From an uncultured Rubrobacteraceae bacterium (GTDB taxonomy: Bacteria > Actinomycetota > Rubrobacteria > Rubrobacterales > Rubrobacteraceae): a DNA stretch of 64,000 nucleotides. Each line of letters opens with the position of its first letter. Within the stretch, counting starts at the first letter, position 1. The notes under the pieces were generated by a model that saw only the letters and a list, made by a program, of their open reading frames with translations, did not search any database and had not been told where the DNA came from. Position numbers and translations under genes: made by a program. Of the stretch, positions 50,761 to 60,226 are shown one piece after another. The stretch covers positions 1 to 64,000 of the forward strand of contig CADCVH010000073.1 of NCBI GenBank assembly GCA_902806085.1, in the 5' to 3' direction.

Positions 50761-51744
50761 CTAACCGCTTTCGGTTCGGGAGATCGGGATGCCCTGGCGC
50801 GGGGTGTCCGCGCCCATCAGGAGCGGGGAGGTCCGCCGTTCGGCCCTCTCGGCGATCCCCGAGACGCGGTTCGCCACGATCTCGACCACCTCATCCGAGG
50901 TGTTCTCTATGGAGAGGTTCTCGACCGCGTTGACGCCGGCGCGGCCCGCGCTCTCGACTATGTAGTCGTGGATCTGGCGTATCTGCTGGAAGTGGCTTAT
51001 GTACTCCTCCGCCGGCCGGCGCATCGCCGTGCCCATGGCCCGGATGTAGAACCTGGAGCGGTGGACGTTCTCGTCGGAGAGGTGGACCACGAGCGTGCAG
51101 ACGTTCGGGTGATCCAGGTATCGCTCGGGAATGATCTCCGGCACCAGGTGAACCCCCTCGACGACGAGGTTCGTCCCCTCCTTGAGCCCCCGCTCCACGA
51201 TCGCCTCCACCCCGACGCAGACCCTCGCCGTCTGCTCCCTGAAACCGAAGAGCACGGCTTCGTCCTCGTCGACCGGCACCCGCACGTCCTGGCGCTTGAT
51301 CTCGTAGGAGCTCTTGTGCAGGATCGGCAGCAGGTCGGGGCTGATGGCGTGGCGCAGGACCTCCCGGATGGAGTCCGTCCCGACGACGCTCTGGATGTTC
51401 AACCGCCTGGCCACGTCCGCCGCGAGCGTGCTCGTCCCGACGCCCGTGGCGCCCCCGATCAGGACCACCACGGGCTCGCTGGACTCGCGCAGGATGCGCC
51501 ACTTGTCCAACCTGCCCACGGCGATGGCGTCCTTCCTGACGAGCTTGTCCCGGACGCGCGCGAGGACCTCTTCCTCCTCGACCGTGAAGCGCTGCTCGGC
51601 CATCAGCTCGGCGCGGACCTCGCTCGCTATCTGGTGGGACAGCTCCGGGCCCGCGCCCGCCTGGGCCAGCGTCTGGGCCAGAATGCCGCGGGAGAACGGG
51701 GTCTGGCGCCCGCCCTTGACGATGGTGATCTCACGTTCCTCCAT
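50761..51744 (-). CDS. ATP-cone + 2-phosphoglycerate kinase-like P-loop protein
   Basis: N-terminal ATP-cone; VVVLIGGATGVGTSTLAADVARRLNIQSVVGTDSIREVLRH; VEGVHLVPEII. Confidence 0.85.
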   Translation of the reverse strand: MEEREITIVKGGRQTPFSRGILAQTLAQAGAGPELSHQIASEVRAELMAEQRFTVEEEEVLARVRDKLVRKDAIAVGRLDKWRILRESSEPVVVLIGGATGVGTSTLAADVARRLNIQSVVGTDSIREVLRHAISPDLLPILHKSSYEIKRQDVRVPVDEDEAVLFGFREQTARVCVGVEAIVERGLKEGTNLVVEGVHLVPEIIPERYLDHPNVCTLVVHLSDENVHRSRFYIRAMGTAMRRPAEEYISHFQQIRQIHDYIVESAGRAGVNAVENLSIENTSDEVVEIVANRVSGIAERAERRTSPLLMGADTPRQGIPISRTESG

Positions 51745-51771
51745 GGCGCCCTCCCAAGGGAACCGACGACC

Positions 51772-52344
51772 CTAGTCGCCGAGGATGCGCAGGCCCCCGA
51801 ACTTCCTCCCCCGCCGCTTCCTGATGCGAGCGTAGAAGAATAGCAGAAACGCCACGAGCAGTACCGGCAAGAGGGGCACGAAGAGGGCCAGAATTCCGCC
51901 CACCAATGCCACCGCGTCTTCGATCAGGCTGAGAAAAGAAGTGGACACCCCGGAAGAGGCGTCCCGCGCCGGTGGTCGCAGCAAAACCTTGAGCACGGCG
52001 ACGACCCCCGCCACGATTCCGCCCGCGACGAGCCACGGCACGGCGTCCGCAGCCACACCCGAAGCGAGGCCGAACAGCAGCGCGCCCGACGCGGCCCTGA
52101 TCGGGACCATGATCCAGTTAAAGACGCGTTCTATCGCCCGGATTTTATCCAGCACGATCTCCAGGATCGATAGACCCGCCAGGCCCCCAAAGAGGGCCCA
52201 CTCGTTCACCGCGACGCCAGGCGCCGAGAGATCGAACACCCCAAGAGCGGCGAACAGCACGGACAGCGCAGGCAACAGAAACGCCCTCACCCCCGCCACG
52301 GAGGCGAGGCCTACGCCAAGTCCTACTGCAAGCAAAATTTCCAT
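51772..52344 (-). CDS. DUF4126-like membrane protein
   Basis: [57 protein letters not shown]. Confidence 0.8.
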   Translation of the reverse strand: MEILLAVGLGVGLASVAGVRAFLLPALSVLFAALGVFDLSAPGVAVNEWALFGGLAGLSILEIVLDKIRAIERVFNWIMVPIRAASGALLFGLASGVAADAVPWLVAGGIVAGVVAVLKVLLRPPARDASSGVSTSFLSLIEDAVALVGGILALFVPLLPVLLVAFLLFFYARIRKRRGRKFGGLRILGD

Positions 52345-52537
52345 GCCGACATTATACCTGTGGCAGATAGGCTTCAAGGCCGGCGAACTGCCCCGAAGAG
52401 GCGAACCTCGCGGCGCTCGGGGTGGGTCAGGTAGCGGTTCGCCGGACGGCCCTGGTTGCCCCGATCCCCGTTTACCTCTAGGCTATACTTGCTCAAATTC
52501 GTGGCGTGTACGCCGCAAAAGATCCGGAGGATTGAAC

Positions 52538-53920
52538 GTGTCGCAGGCCGTTACGATGGAGAAAGTTGTCGCCTTTTGCAAGCGCCGGGGCTTCGTGTAC
52601 CAGAGCTCGGAGATCTACGGCGGCCTCCGGTCCTCTTACGATTACGGCCCCTTGGGCGTCGAGATGAAGCGGAACATAAAAGAGGAGTGGTGGCGGAGCA
52701 CCGTCCACATGCGCGACGACGTGGTGGGCCTGGACGCGGCGATTATCATGCACCCCAAGGTGTGGGAGGCCTCCGGGCACACCGCGACCTTCAACGACAT
52801 GCTCGTCGAGAGCCGCACCAGCAAGCGCCGCTACAGGGCCGACCACCTCATCGAGGACGCCACCGGAATCGACGCCGAAGGGCTGAGCCCCGAGGAGCTG
52901 ACGAAGATCATCCAGGAGGACGACCGGGTCAAGGACCCCGTGGACGGCGGGCGGGACTTCGCGCCGGTGCGCCCCTTCAACCTGATGTTCGAGACGTACA
53001 TGGGGCCGGTCAAGAGCGAGGAGAACCTGGCGTATTTGAGGCCGGAGACGGCGCAGGGGATCTTCGTGAACTTCAAGAACGTGACCCAGACGAGCCGGGT
53101 GAAGGTGCCGTTCGGCATCGCGCAGCAGGGCAAGTCCTTCCGAAACGAGATCACGCCCGGCAACTTCATCTTCCGCACCCGCGAGTTCGAGCAGATGGAG
53201 ATGGAGTTCTTCGTCGAGCCCGGCACGGACGAGGAGTGGCACGAGTACTGGATCGAGCAGCGCTGGAACTGGTACCTGAACCTCGGCATCAAGGAGGAGA
53301 ACCTCCGCCGCTACGAGCACCCGCGGGAGAAGCTCTCCCACTACTCCAAGCGCACGGTGGACATCGAGTACAACTACCCGTTCGCCGGCTGGTCGGAGCT
53401 CGAAGGCGTTGCCAACCGCACGGACTACGACCTCAAGCAGCACGCCGAGCACTCCGGCGAGAGCCTGGAGTACATAGACCAGGCGACCAACAAGCGCTAC
53501 TACCCGTACGTCATAGAGCCCGCCGTCGGACCGGACAGAATAATGCTCGCCTTCCTCATGGACGCCTACACGGAGGAGGAGATAGGCGGCGAGGAGCGCA
53601 CCGTCTTGAAGCTCCACCCCCGCATCGCCCCCACCAAGGCGGCCGTCTTTCCGCTCTCCAAAAAGCAGCCCGTCTCGACCATAGCGCGCGAGCTCTACGA
53701 TGACCTCAAGGGGGACTACCGGCTCTTCTACGACGACTCGGGCTCCATCGGCCGGCGCTACCGGCGCCAGGACGAGGCCGGCACCCCTTTCTGCGTCACG
53801 GTCGACTTCGACACCATCGAGGACAGGCAGGTGACCATCCGCGACCGCGACACGCTAGAGCAGGAGCGCGTCCCGATAGAAGCGGTGCGGGACAGGTTGA
53901 AGGCTTTGATCTCGGGCTAG
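52538..53920 (+). CDS. glyS: Glycyl-tRNA synthetase (class II, alpha2 type)
   Basis: [63 protein letters not shown] before GTG. Confidence 0.98.
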   Translation: MSQAVTMEKVVAFCKRRGFVYQSSEIYGGLRSSYDYGPLGVEMKRNIKEEWWRSTVHMRDDVVGLDAAIIMHPKVWEASGHTATFNDMLVESRTSKRRYRADHLIEDATGIDAEGLSPEELTKIIQEDDRVKDPVDGGRDFAPVRPFNLMFETYMGPVKSEENLAYLRPETAQGIFVNFKNVTQTSRVKVPFGIAQQGKSFRNEITPGNFIFRTREFEQMEMEFFVEPGTDEEWHEYWIEQRWNWYLNLGIKEENLRRYEHPREKLSHYSKRTVDIEYNYPFAGWSELEGVANRTDYDLKQHAEHSGESLEYIDQATNKRYYPYVIEPAVGPDRIMLAFLMDAYTEEEIGGEERTVLKLHPRIAPTKAAVFPLSKKQPVSTIARELYDDLKGDYRLFYDDSGSIGRRYRRQDEAGTPFCVTVDFDTIEDRQVTIRDRDTLEQERVPIEAVRDRLKALISG

Positions 53921-53957
53921 CTTGGCTTCGCGCGTGGGGCATCGGGAGAGGTAGGGC

Positions 53958-54410
53958 GTGCCGGTCGAGGTGATCGGAATAGACCACGTCTTCGTCGCGG
54001 TGCGCGACATGGACGCGGCGACGGAGTTCTACGACCGCGTGATGCCCGTCCTCGGCTTCAGGCGGGGCGACGGAAGCCTCGGCGGAGACCCCCACGTCTT
54101 CTACTACGGCCGTCAGCTCGTGTACGCGTTGAGGCCGGCGAAAGAGGGCACAGCGGACCACGATCCCTACGCCCCGGGCCTCCACCACCTCTGCTTCAGG
54201 GTGGTGGACGAGGAAGCCGTGGACCGGGCCGCCGGCGAGCTCGTCGAAGCGGGCGTCGAAGCGACGCCGCCCCGCTACTACCCGGAGTACGGTCCCGACT
54301 ACTACGCCACCTTCTTCGAGGACCCCGACGGGATACGGTTGGAGGTCATGAACTTCCGGGAGCTCAGGCGCAAGATCATGTACGACTGGGAGGCGGGGGC
54401 CGGCCGTTAG
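53958..54410 (+). CDS. VOC/glyoxalase-family protein
   Basis: IDHVFVAVRDMDAATEFYDRVMPVLGF; HHLCFRVVDEEAVD; FFEDPDGIRLEVM. Confidence 0.93.
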   Translation: MPVEVIGIDHVFVAVRDMDAATEFYDRVMPVLGFRRGDGSLGGDPHVFYYGRQLVYALRPAKEGTADHDPYAPGLHHLCFRVVDEEAVDRAAGELVEAGVEATPPRYYPEYGPDYYATFFEDPDGIRLEVMNFRELRRKIMYDWEAGAGR

Positions 54411-54608
54411 GGAACGCCTCTCGTCTCTCTGAAGCACCCCGGATCGCGCCGCCGTCTAGCTTTCTCGCCGGGACGTTCGAGGCGGCCCGGCGTTGCGCGA
54501 GAGATCTAGTTCACACGCGGCTTCGGCCGTCGTCCCTGGAATCCTGTTTCTGCTGGTACAGTCCGCGTGAGAAACCCACCAAACCCTAGCAAAGGAACAG
54601 TAAAGATC

Positions 54609-55208
54609 ATGGATATCGCCGTGCTGGCACAACTCCTGTCTTCCCTTGGCACCCTCGTCGTTGCGTCCGGGATCCTCTACCAGGGCAGGCAAGCGCGCAA
54701 GGCGCGCGACGACACGGACCGGCCGCAGATCATAGTCGACGCGGACTACACCGGGCGCTTCACCACCAACATAGTGGTGCGCAACATCGGGAACGGGACG
54801 GCCAAGAACATCACGTTCGAGTTCTCGGCGCCGCTTGAGAGCACGAGCGGGTACGACATCACCGAGCTGCCGTACTTCAAGCACGGCATAAACTTCATGG
54901 CCCCGCAGACGGACCTCCCCGCCGTCTGGGACTCGTACCAGAACGTGGTGCAGAACCTGAGGGACAAGGGCCTGACGAAGGGCATCACGATCACCTCGAA
55001 GTACCAAGACCGCAACGGAGAGCCGTACGAGACCGAGTGGACCATAAACCCGCTGCTGCTCGAAGGGAGCGGCTACTCGGACTACAAGGGTTACGAGGAC
55101 GAGGTGCAGGCCCTGCAGGACCAGGCGAGGGCCATGGAGCAGATCTCCGAGGACCTCAAAGACCTCAAAGAGGCCGCGGGCCATCGACTCGACGAACGGG
55201 TGAGCTAG
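54609..55208 (+). CDS. Hypothetical membrane-anchored protein
   Basis: MDIAVLAQLLSSLGTLVVASGILYQGRQARKARDDTDRPQIIVDADYTGRFTTNIVVRNIGNGTAKNITFEFS. Confidence 0.75.
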   Translation: MDIAVLAQLLSSLGTLVVASGILYQGRQARKARDDTDRPQIIVDADYTGRFTTNIVVRNIGNGTAKNITFEFSAPLESTSGYDITELPYFKHGINFMAPQTDLPAVWDSYQNVVQNLRDKGLTKGITITSKYQDRNGEPYETEWTINPLLLEGSGYSDYKGYEDEVQALQDQARAMEQISEDLKDLKEAAGHRLDERVS

Positions 55209-55276
55209 GCAACCCGGACCGGCCCCCGGCCGTACCGGCGGCAGGCGCCGCCGAGAAAAACGAACGCGCCGACAAA

Positions 55277-55306
55277 GCGGAGCCCCCGCAGAGACGGGGG
55301 CTCCGC
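55277..55306. terminator. Bidirectional-type hairpin between convergent genes
   Basis: 12-bp perfect stem GCGGAGCCCCCG-CAGAGA-CGGGGGCTCCGC. Confidence 0.75.
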
Positions 55307-55326
55307 CAGAGTCTGCTCCGGGCCGG

Positions 55327-56760
55327 TCAGCCGGTCAGCTCGACCGGGTTCCGCCAGCCGTCGAGCGCCTCGCGGCGGGGGATCAGGTGCTCTTCCGGCG
55401 TCCCCTGATCCTCGAGGAACCCTATGGCGTCTTCGCAGAGGGCCTCGCCCTCTCCGGGGCGGCTGCGCCAGACGTTGTTCGTCTCCCCAGGGTCGGTGCG
55501 GAGGTCGTAGAGCTCGGGCTGGTCGTTCGGGCCGCCGAGGATCGCGGAGCGTTCGCGGGTGGTTACGGTGAAGGGCATGTAGCTCGCGACCTTGCGGGGC
55601 GTGGAGTCGACGGCGGTCGTGATCTCCCCCTCCGCCATGTACAGCGGCCACGAGCTGACCACGAAGGGCCGGTGCTCGCTCTTGTGCCCGGTGAGCACGC
55701 CGCCGAAGGACTCGCCCTTCATCGTCATCGGGTTGGCGAGGCCGGTGAGGTCGAGGATCGTGGGCGCTATGTCCGGGGCCGTGGTCATGGCGTGGCGGTG
55801 GCCCGGCGTGAGGCCGGGGCCTCGGGCTATCAGGGGGATGCGGCTGATCTCGTTGTACAGGGGCGACCACTGCACCGTGAGCAGCCACGACTCGGAGAGC
55901 CAGGCCGGCAGGTTCGAGCCTTCCGAAACGGCCGCTTCGGGCTCGTGGACCCACTCGGCCTTGCCGAAGTAGTCGTGCTCCCCGAAATAGAAGCCGTGGT
56001 CGGTGGTGAAAATCACGATGGTGTTATCGCGCAGGTTCAGCGCGTCGAGCTTGCCGAGGAAGCGCCCGATCCAGAAGTCCACCATCGTGACCTCGCCGCA
56101 GTACGTCGCGTGCGCGAGCTCGACGTCGTCCTCCGTGAGCCCCGCCTCCCGCCAGTTGCCGTAGGCGGGGTAGATCTGCTCCCCTTCGAAACCCTCCCGG
56201 TACTGCTTCGTGTAGTAGTCCGGCGCGTCCCAGGGCTCGTGCGGGTCCCACGTGTCCACGTACAGGAAGAACTGCTCGTCGTGGTGCCGCTCCAGCCACC
56301 TCTCGGCCTCGGTCATCGTCCGGGCCACGAGCCGGTCTTCCTCCCTCGTCCACGTCGAGCGCGCGTCGGCCCTCTCGTGGGGCCTTGTGTCGTCCCCCTG
56401 CCCCCTCACCCAGATGAAGTCGTCGAACCCCCGATCGTAGCCGAACCCGTTCCTGACATAGAACGGCGTGTCCACAACCCCCATCGTCGTGTACCCCGCA
56501 CCCGACATGACCTCGGGCAGCGTCGTCAGGTGCCGGGGCAAGGGCTCCCAACCCATGTGCGTGTACGAGAACGTCCCCGTCAGGACGTCCGCCCGCGCCG
56601 GCATCGTCGGGAACGACGACGCGACGTGGTGGTCGAACACCGCCGACTGGCGGGCGAACGCGTCCAGGTAAGGGGTCTTGATATAAGGGTTCCCGTATGC
56701 CCCGATGTGGTCCCGCCGGAAGGTGTCCGCCACGATCACCACGACGTTCGGTCGATCCAT
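55327..56760 (-). CDS. Sulfatase-fold (alkaline phosphatase superfamily) hydrolase
   Basis: MDRPNVVVIVADTFRRDHIGAYGNPYIKTPYLDAFA...PTMPARADVLTG; FTTDHGFYFGEHD; SD GGAGG. Confidence 0.93.
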   Translation of the reverse strand: MDRPNVVVIVADTFRRDHIGAYGNPYIKTPYLDAFARQSAVFDHHVASSFPTMPARADVLTGTFSYTHMGWEPLPRHLTTLPEVMSGAGYTTMGVVDTPFYVRNGFGYDRGFDDFIWVRGQGDDTRPHERADARSTWTREEDRLVARTMTEAERWLERHHDEQFFLYVDTWDPHEPWDAPDYYTKQYREGFEGEQIYPAYGNWREAGLTEDDVELAHATYCGEVTMVDFWIGRFLGKLDALNLRDNTIVIFTTDHGFYFGEHDYFGKAEWVHEPEAAVSEGSNLPAWLSESWLLTVQWSPLYNEISRIPLIARGPGLTPGHRHAMTTAPDIAPTILDLTGLANPMTMKGESFGGVLTGHKSEHRPFVVSSWPLYMAEGEITTAVDSTPRKVASYMPFTVTTRERSAILGGPNDQPELYDLRTDPGETNNVWRSRPGEGEALCEDAIGFLEDQGTPEEHLIPRREALDGWRNPVELTG

Positions 56761-57131
56761 TCTTCCTCCAGCTAACTCGTCTCGTAATCCAACGGGGCGA
56801 TACCCTACAATATACTCCACTCAATTGCTAGACAAACTTATGAAATCCACAAGAAAATATGTCGGGTGGCCCACGCGCTACACGCTGTGCGTTGGGATAT
56901 CGTGGGTTAGACGCAGAGAGAATCCCACTTGGGGAAGCGTGAGCAGGTGGTAGCCCAAACGGTGCGGGTCGTCGTTGACCAGGCGCTCGATGGCGACCGA
57001 GCCCTCAGAACCCCGGATACTGAACGGTATCCTCAGCTTGCCTTGTAACCCCGAAGCGGTGCAAGACCACTCCCGCATAGTCACGCCCGTAGCCCATTCG
57101 CCCATCTCCGAGAAAAAGTCGCCTCACACCA

Positions 57132-57161
57132 TTGACAAAACTAATGTCGTTAGTATATAAC
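57132..57161 (+). promoter_or_regulatory. Promoter with palindromic operator upstream of DUF4260-tetR
   Basis: TTGACA (57132-57137), TATATA/TATAAC -10; ACTAA-TGTCG-TTAGT palindrome 57140-57154 in the spacer. Confidence 0.7.
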
Positions 57162-57213
57162 TACCTCAGTTAGTAAATCGGGCGGGACGAGGTTCCGCGG
57201 AGAGGAGCAGATC

Positions 57214-57636
57214 ATGGAATCGGCGATGGACCAGAGGCAGCGAGAGGAACGGGCGATGAACAGGACTTCCGGGCCCCTTTCTTGGACGCGTCCGGCGGCG
57301 ATGCTGAGGGCCGAGGGGGCGGCCATGCTGGCCGGTGGTGCGGCGTTGTACTGGCTCAACGGGGAGAGCTGGTGGTTGTTCGCGCTGCTGCTCTTGGCCC
57401 CCGACGCGTCGATGGCGGGCTACCTGGCGGGTCCGAGGGTCGGGGCGGCCCTCTACAACGTCTTCCACTCCTATCCGTTGCCCGCCGCCTTGGGGATCTT
57501 CGGTCTCTTGGCGGGGGCTCCGCTCGCCGTTGGTGTCGCCTCGGTGTGGTTCGCGCACATCGGAATGGACCGGATGTTGGGCTACGGCCTCAAGTACGGG
57601 AGCGGTTTCAAGGACACGCACCTCGGGCGGGTGTAG
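57214..57636 (+). CDS. DUF4260-family membrane protein
   Basis: LRAEGAAMLAGGAALYWLNGESWWLFALLLLAPDASMAGYLAGPRVGAALYNVFHSYPLPAALG; GFKDTHLGRV. Confidence 0.88.
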   Translation: MESAMDQRQREERAMNRTSGPLSWTRPAAMLRAEGAAMLAGGAALYWLNGESWWLFALLLLAPDASMAGYLAGPRVGAALYNVFHSYPLPAALGIFGLLAGAPLAVGVASVWFAHIGMDRMLGYGLKYGSGFKDTHLGRV

Positions 57637-57680
57637 GGTTTCCGTGGAGGATGTTCCGACATGGACCGAGGGGTTCGGGC

Positions 57681-58268
57681 ATGCCTAGGGCGGGTTTGAA
57701 TCGGGCGGCGGTGGTGGAGGCGGCCGCCACCCTGGTTGACGAGGAAGGGGCGGGCGAGGAGCTCTCGCTCGCCCGTCTCGCGGAACACCTCGGCGTCCGC
57801 AAGCCCTCGCTCTACAACCACGTCTCCGGGATCGGCGACTTGCGGCGCGAGTTGGCCCTCGCGGGTCTTCGTGAGTTGGGACGAAGCCTCTCCCGCGCCG
57901 CCCTCGGCAGGGGGGGCGAAGAGGGTCTTTTCGCGCTCGCGGAAGCGTACCGTAGCTTCGTCAAAGAGCGGCCGGGGCTCTACGAAGCCACCGTCAGGTC
58001 TTACCGGCTCTATGCTCCCAACGACCCGGGGTTGGGGGCGGCCGAGGGGGAGACGCTGGAGCCGGTGTTGGCCGTGCTCGACTCTCTCGGCCTCCGTGAA
58101 GAGGAGGCCATCCACGCGGCGAGGGGCCTGAGGAGCGTGGCCCACGGCTTCGCCACGCTGGAGAAGGCCGGGGGCTTCGGCATGGATGTGGACCAAGACG
58201 AGAGCTTCCGAAGGCTGGTGTGCGCGTTCGTCGACGGGCTTTCCGGAAGACCGCCGTCCGGGATTTAG
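57681..58268 (+). CDS. TetR/AcrR-family regulator
   Basis: GLNRAAVVEAAATLVDEEGAGEELSLARLAEHLGVRKPSLYNHVSGIGDLRREL. Confidence 0.93.
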   Translation: MPRAGLNRAAVVEAAATLVDEEGAGEELSLARLAEHLGVRKPSLYNHVSGIGDLRRELALAGLRELGRSLSRAALGRGGEEGLFALAEAYRSFVKERPGLYEATVRSYRLYAPNDPGLGAAEGETLEPVLAVLDSLGLREEEAIHAARGLRSVAHGFATLEKAGGFGMDVDQDESFRRLVCAFVDGLSGRPPSGI

Positions 58269-58462
58269 CGAGGCTCGGGGGCGTGGCCGCCCGGTCCAGC
58301 GCCGGGCGGCTCTCGCGGTTCCGCAAGAACCTGTACGGCTGTCCGAGACGCCGAGCGGACGCCGCCGAGCAGGCGCAGGGCGACGCCCTGCTCGTCCGCG
58401 ATCGCGGCCACGCGCCGGGCCTCTTCGACCACGTCCGAACACCGTCCGTTGGTTTCTTGCAT
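58265..58462 (-). pseudogene. N-terminal remnant of a nucleotidyltransferase-like protein
   Basis: MQETNGRCSDVVEEARRVAAIADEQGVALRLLGGVRSASRTAVQVLAEPREPPG...; LRLLGGV matches the start of an NTase-like domain and then diverges. Confidence 0.4.
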
Positions 58463-58467
58463 CGCTC

Positions 58468-59385
58468 CTACCCTTCCTCGGCCCGACGGGCGGCCTCGAT
58501 CCAGGGCCGCACCGCGTCCCGGTTCTCCGACTCCTCCAGCCAGTCGCGCACGCCGTCGTCCACTTCCCTCTCCTCGTCCACGGCCTCGTTGATCGCCACC
58601 TCCAGGGAGCCGACCTGGGTGGCGTCCAGCCTCACGGCGCTTATGAGGGCGTGGGCGACGGGGTCGTCTTCGGCAAAACCCTCGCGGGCCACGGTGTGGA
58701 GCGTCTGGGGGTCGTCCGCCGTGCCCAGGGCGTTCTTCGGGTCCTCCAGGTAGCGGAAGTCGTACTCCAGGTTCATCCAGTGCGGCGACCAGGCGACGAA
58801 CACGAAGGGCTCGCGCATGGCGTAAGCCTTCTGGAGCTCGACGAGCATCGCGGGGGTGCTCGCCTCCACGAGCCTGAAGTCCAGGTCGTACCGCGGGAGG
58901 GCGTTGCGGCTGATCTTCTCCATCAGCACGGCACCCGGCTCTATGCCGGTGATCATGCCCGGCTCGGTGGACTTGAGGTCGCCTATGCTGTCGATGCCTT
59001 CCATGTAGCGGGGGACGGCGACCCCGAAGACGGTCTCCCCCTCGTACCAGGGCTCCCGGTGGACTTCCACCCGGCTCCCGGCCCTGTCGACGTACTGCCG
59101 GTGGTTCGGCATCCAGGCGTCCATGAAGACGTCCGTCTCCCCCTCGGCCACGCCCCTGAAGACCTCGGGCACCTTCTCCGCGCGCTTTAGCTGCACGTTC
59201 TCGTAGCCGAGGTCCTCCTCCAGGAGAACGCGGACAAGGTTGGAGTTCGCCACGTTCTCGTCCCAGGCCAGGTAGCCGAGCGTGACCTGTTTCAGCCCGC
59301 CCAGGCCGCAACCGGCCGGCAGGACGACGAGCGCCACGAGCACCACGCCGACGAACAAGGCCCGAAGCCCCCGCACGCTCCTCAC
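58468..59385 (-). CDS. Glycine betaine/choline ABC substrate-binding lipoprotein (OpuAC/ProX type)
   Basis: Lipobox VVLPAGCGLG; VTLGYLAWDENVANSNLVRVLLEEDLGY; DVFMDAWMPNH; FVAWSPHWMN. Confidence 0.93.
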   Translation of the reverse strand: MRSVRGLRALFVGVVLVALVVLPAGCGLGGLKQVTLGYLAWDENVANSNLVRVLLEEDLGYENVQLKRAEKVPEVFRGVAEGETDVFMDAWMPNHRQYVDRAGSRVEVHREPWYEGETVFGVAVPRYMEGIDSIGDLKSTEPGMITGIEPGAVLMEKISRNALPRYDLDFRLVEASTPAMLVELQKAYAMREPFVFVAWSPHWMNLEYDFRYLEDPKNALGTADDPQTLHTVAREGFAEDDPVAHALISAVRLDATQVGSLEVAINEAVDEEREVDDGVRDWLEESENRDAVRPWIEAARRAEEG

Positions 59386-59752
59386 GCCCCCGCCCCGCGA
59401 CGCGGCCGTCCAGGCCCGTGAGATCCCGCGCCCTTCCGATACCGCCGCCCGAAAACCACCGGACGGTAATCGAACCGGACGATCGGGGCCTCTCCCAGTT
59501 CTCCTCTTTACGTGGCCTCTCCTCCGTCAGCCCGCTACGTGAGCTCGCGCCACCCACCGCCGCCCTTCCAACCGCCGGAACGGAGATGCATGCAACCCGC
59601 TTATCCTGTCAACCCTACCCGGATGTGAACGGCAGCATCATACGCCGTCCCCCCACCCCATTCAACTAAAGGGGCGCACGAAACGCACCCCCCACAAAAC
59701 CTCCGGCGGCGGTGGCAGCCCCGCCCTCCCCACGATAAACTACCCGAGCCTT

Positions 59753-59828
59753 GCGCCTGTAGCTCAGGGGATAGAGCATTGGTTTCCTAAACCATGTGTC
59801 GGAGGTTCGAATCCTTCCAGGCGCACCA
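59753..59828 (+). tRNA. tRNA-Arg(CCT)
   Basis: GCGCCTGTAGCTCAGGGGATAGAGCATTGGTTTCCTAAACCATGTGTCGGAGGTTCGAATCCTTCCAGGCGCACCA; cloverleaf with encoded CCA, anticodon CCT. Confidence 0.95.
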
Positions 59829-59891
59829 CGCGAACGCAAGACCGGGGCCAACCCGGGGCCAACTAGAAACGGACGAAATCCAGGAAACGCG

Positions 59892-59915
59892 GCCCCCCGG
59901 AGAGCGGGGGCTTTT
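59892..59915 (+). terminator. Probable terminator downstream of tRNA-Arg
   Basis: GCCCCCC-GGAGAG-CGGGGGC followed by TTTT. Confidence 0.7.
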
Positions 59916-59932
59916 CCGTGGGAAGGAGCACC

Positions 59933-60103
59933 GTGACCGACCGCCGGGACGAGGAACGCAACGACCGCGAGAGGGAGGACGCCGAACGCCGGCGGGAGCA
60001 GGACGAGCGCAGGTCCGACGAGCTCAGGGAGGCGTGGCGCCGCAACCACCCCACCACGCCGGAAGAGGGCGAGAGGGCCCGACGCCCGAGGGGGCGGCCG
60101 TAA
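59933..60103 (+). CDS. Small highly charged helical protein
   Basis: VTDRRDEERNDREREDAERRREQDERRSDELREAWRRNHPTTPEEGERARRPRGRP; GGAAGGAG before GTG. Confidence 0.5.
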   Translation: MTDRRDEERNDREREDAERRREQDERRSDELREAWRRNHPTTPEEGERARRPRGRP

Positions 60104-60226
60104 GCGCCAAGACGGGTCCCCTCATAGTCCCTCATCGTCGGGCCTCACGAGTTCCACCCCGCGGGAGTCCTCCCGCCCGAGGAGTTCCCCCGCCGCGTAA
60201 CCGGGACTAGGGCGCCGGGCGTGCGG

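Noticed and set aside
49915-51843. 642-aa plus ORF
   Set aside because: Antisense to the GNAT, YtxH-like and 2-PG kinase-like genes; no domain resemblance
55387-56775. 462-aa plus ORF
   Set aside because: Antisense to the sulfatase-fold gene with its clear motifs
59666-60049. 127-aa minus ORF containing GRIRTSDTWFRKPMLYPLSYRRKA
   Set aside because: Antisense of the tRNA-Arg gene; a recurrent spurious annotation
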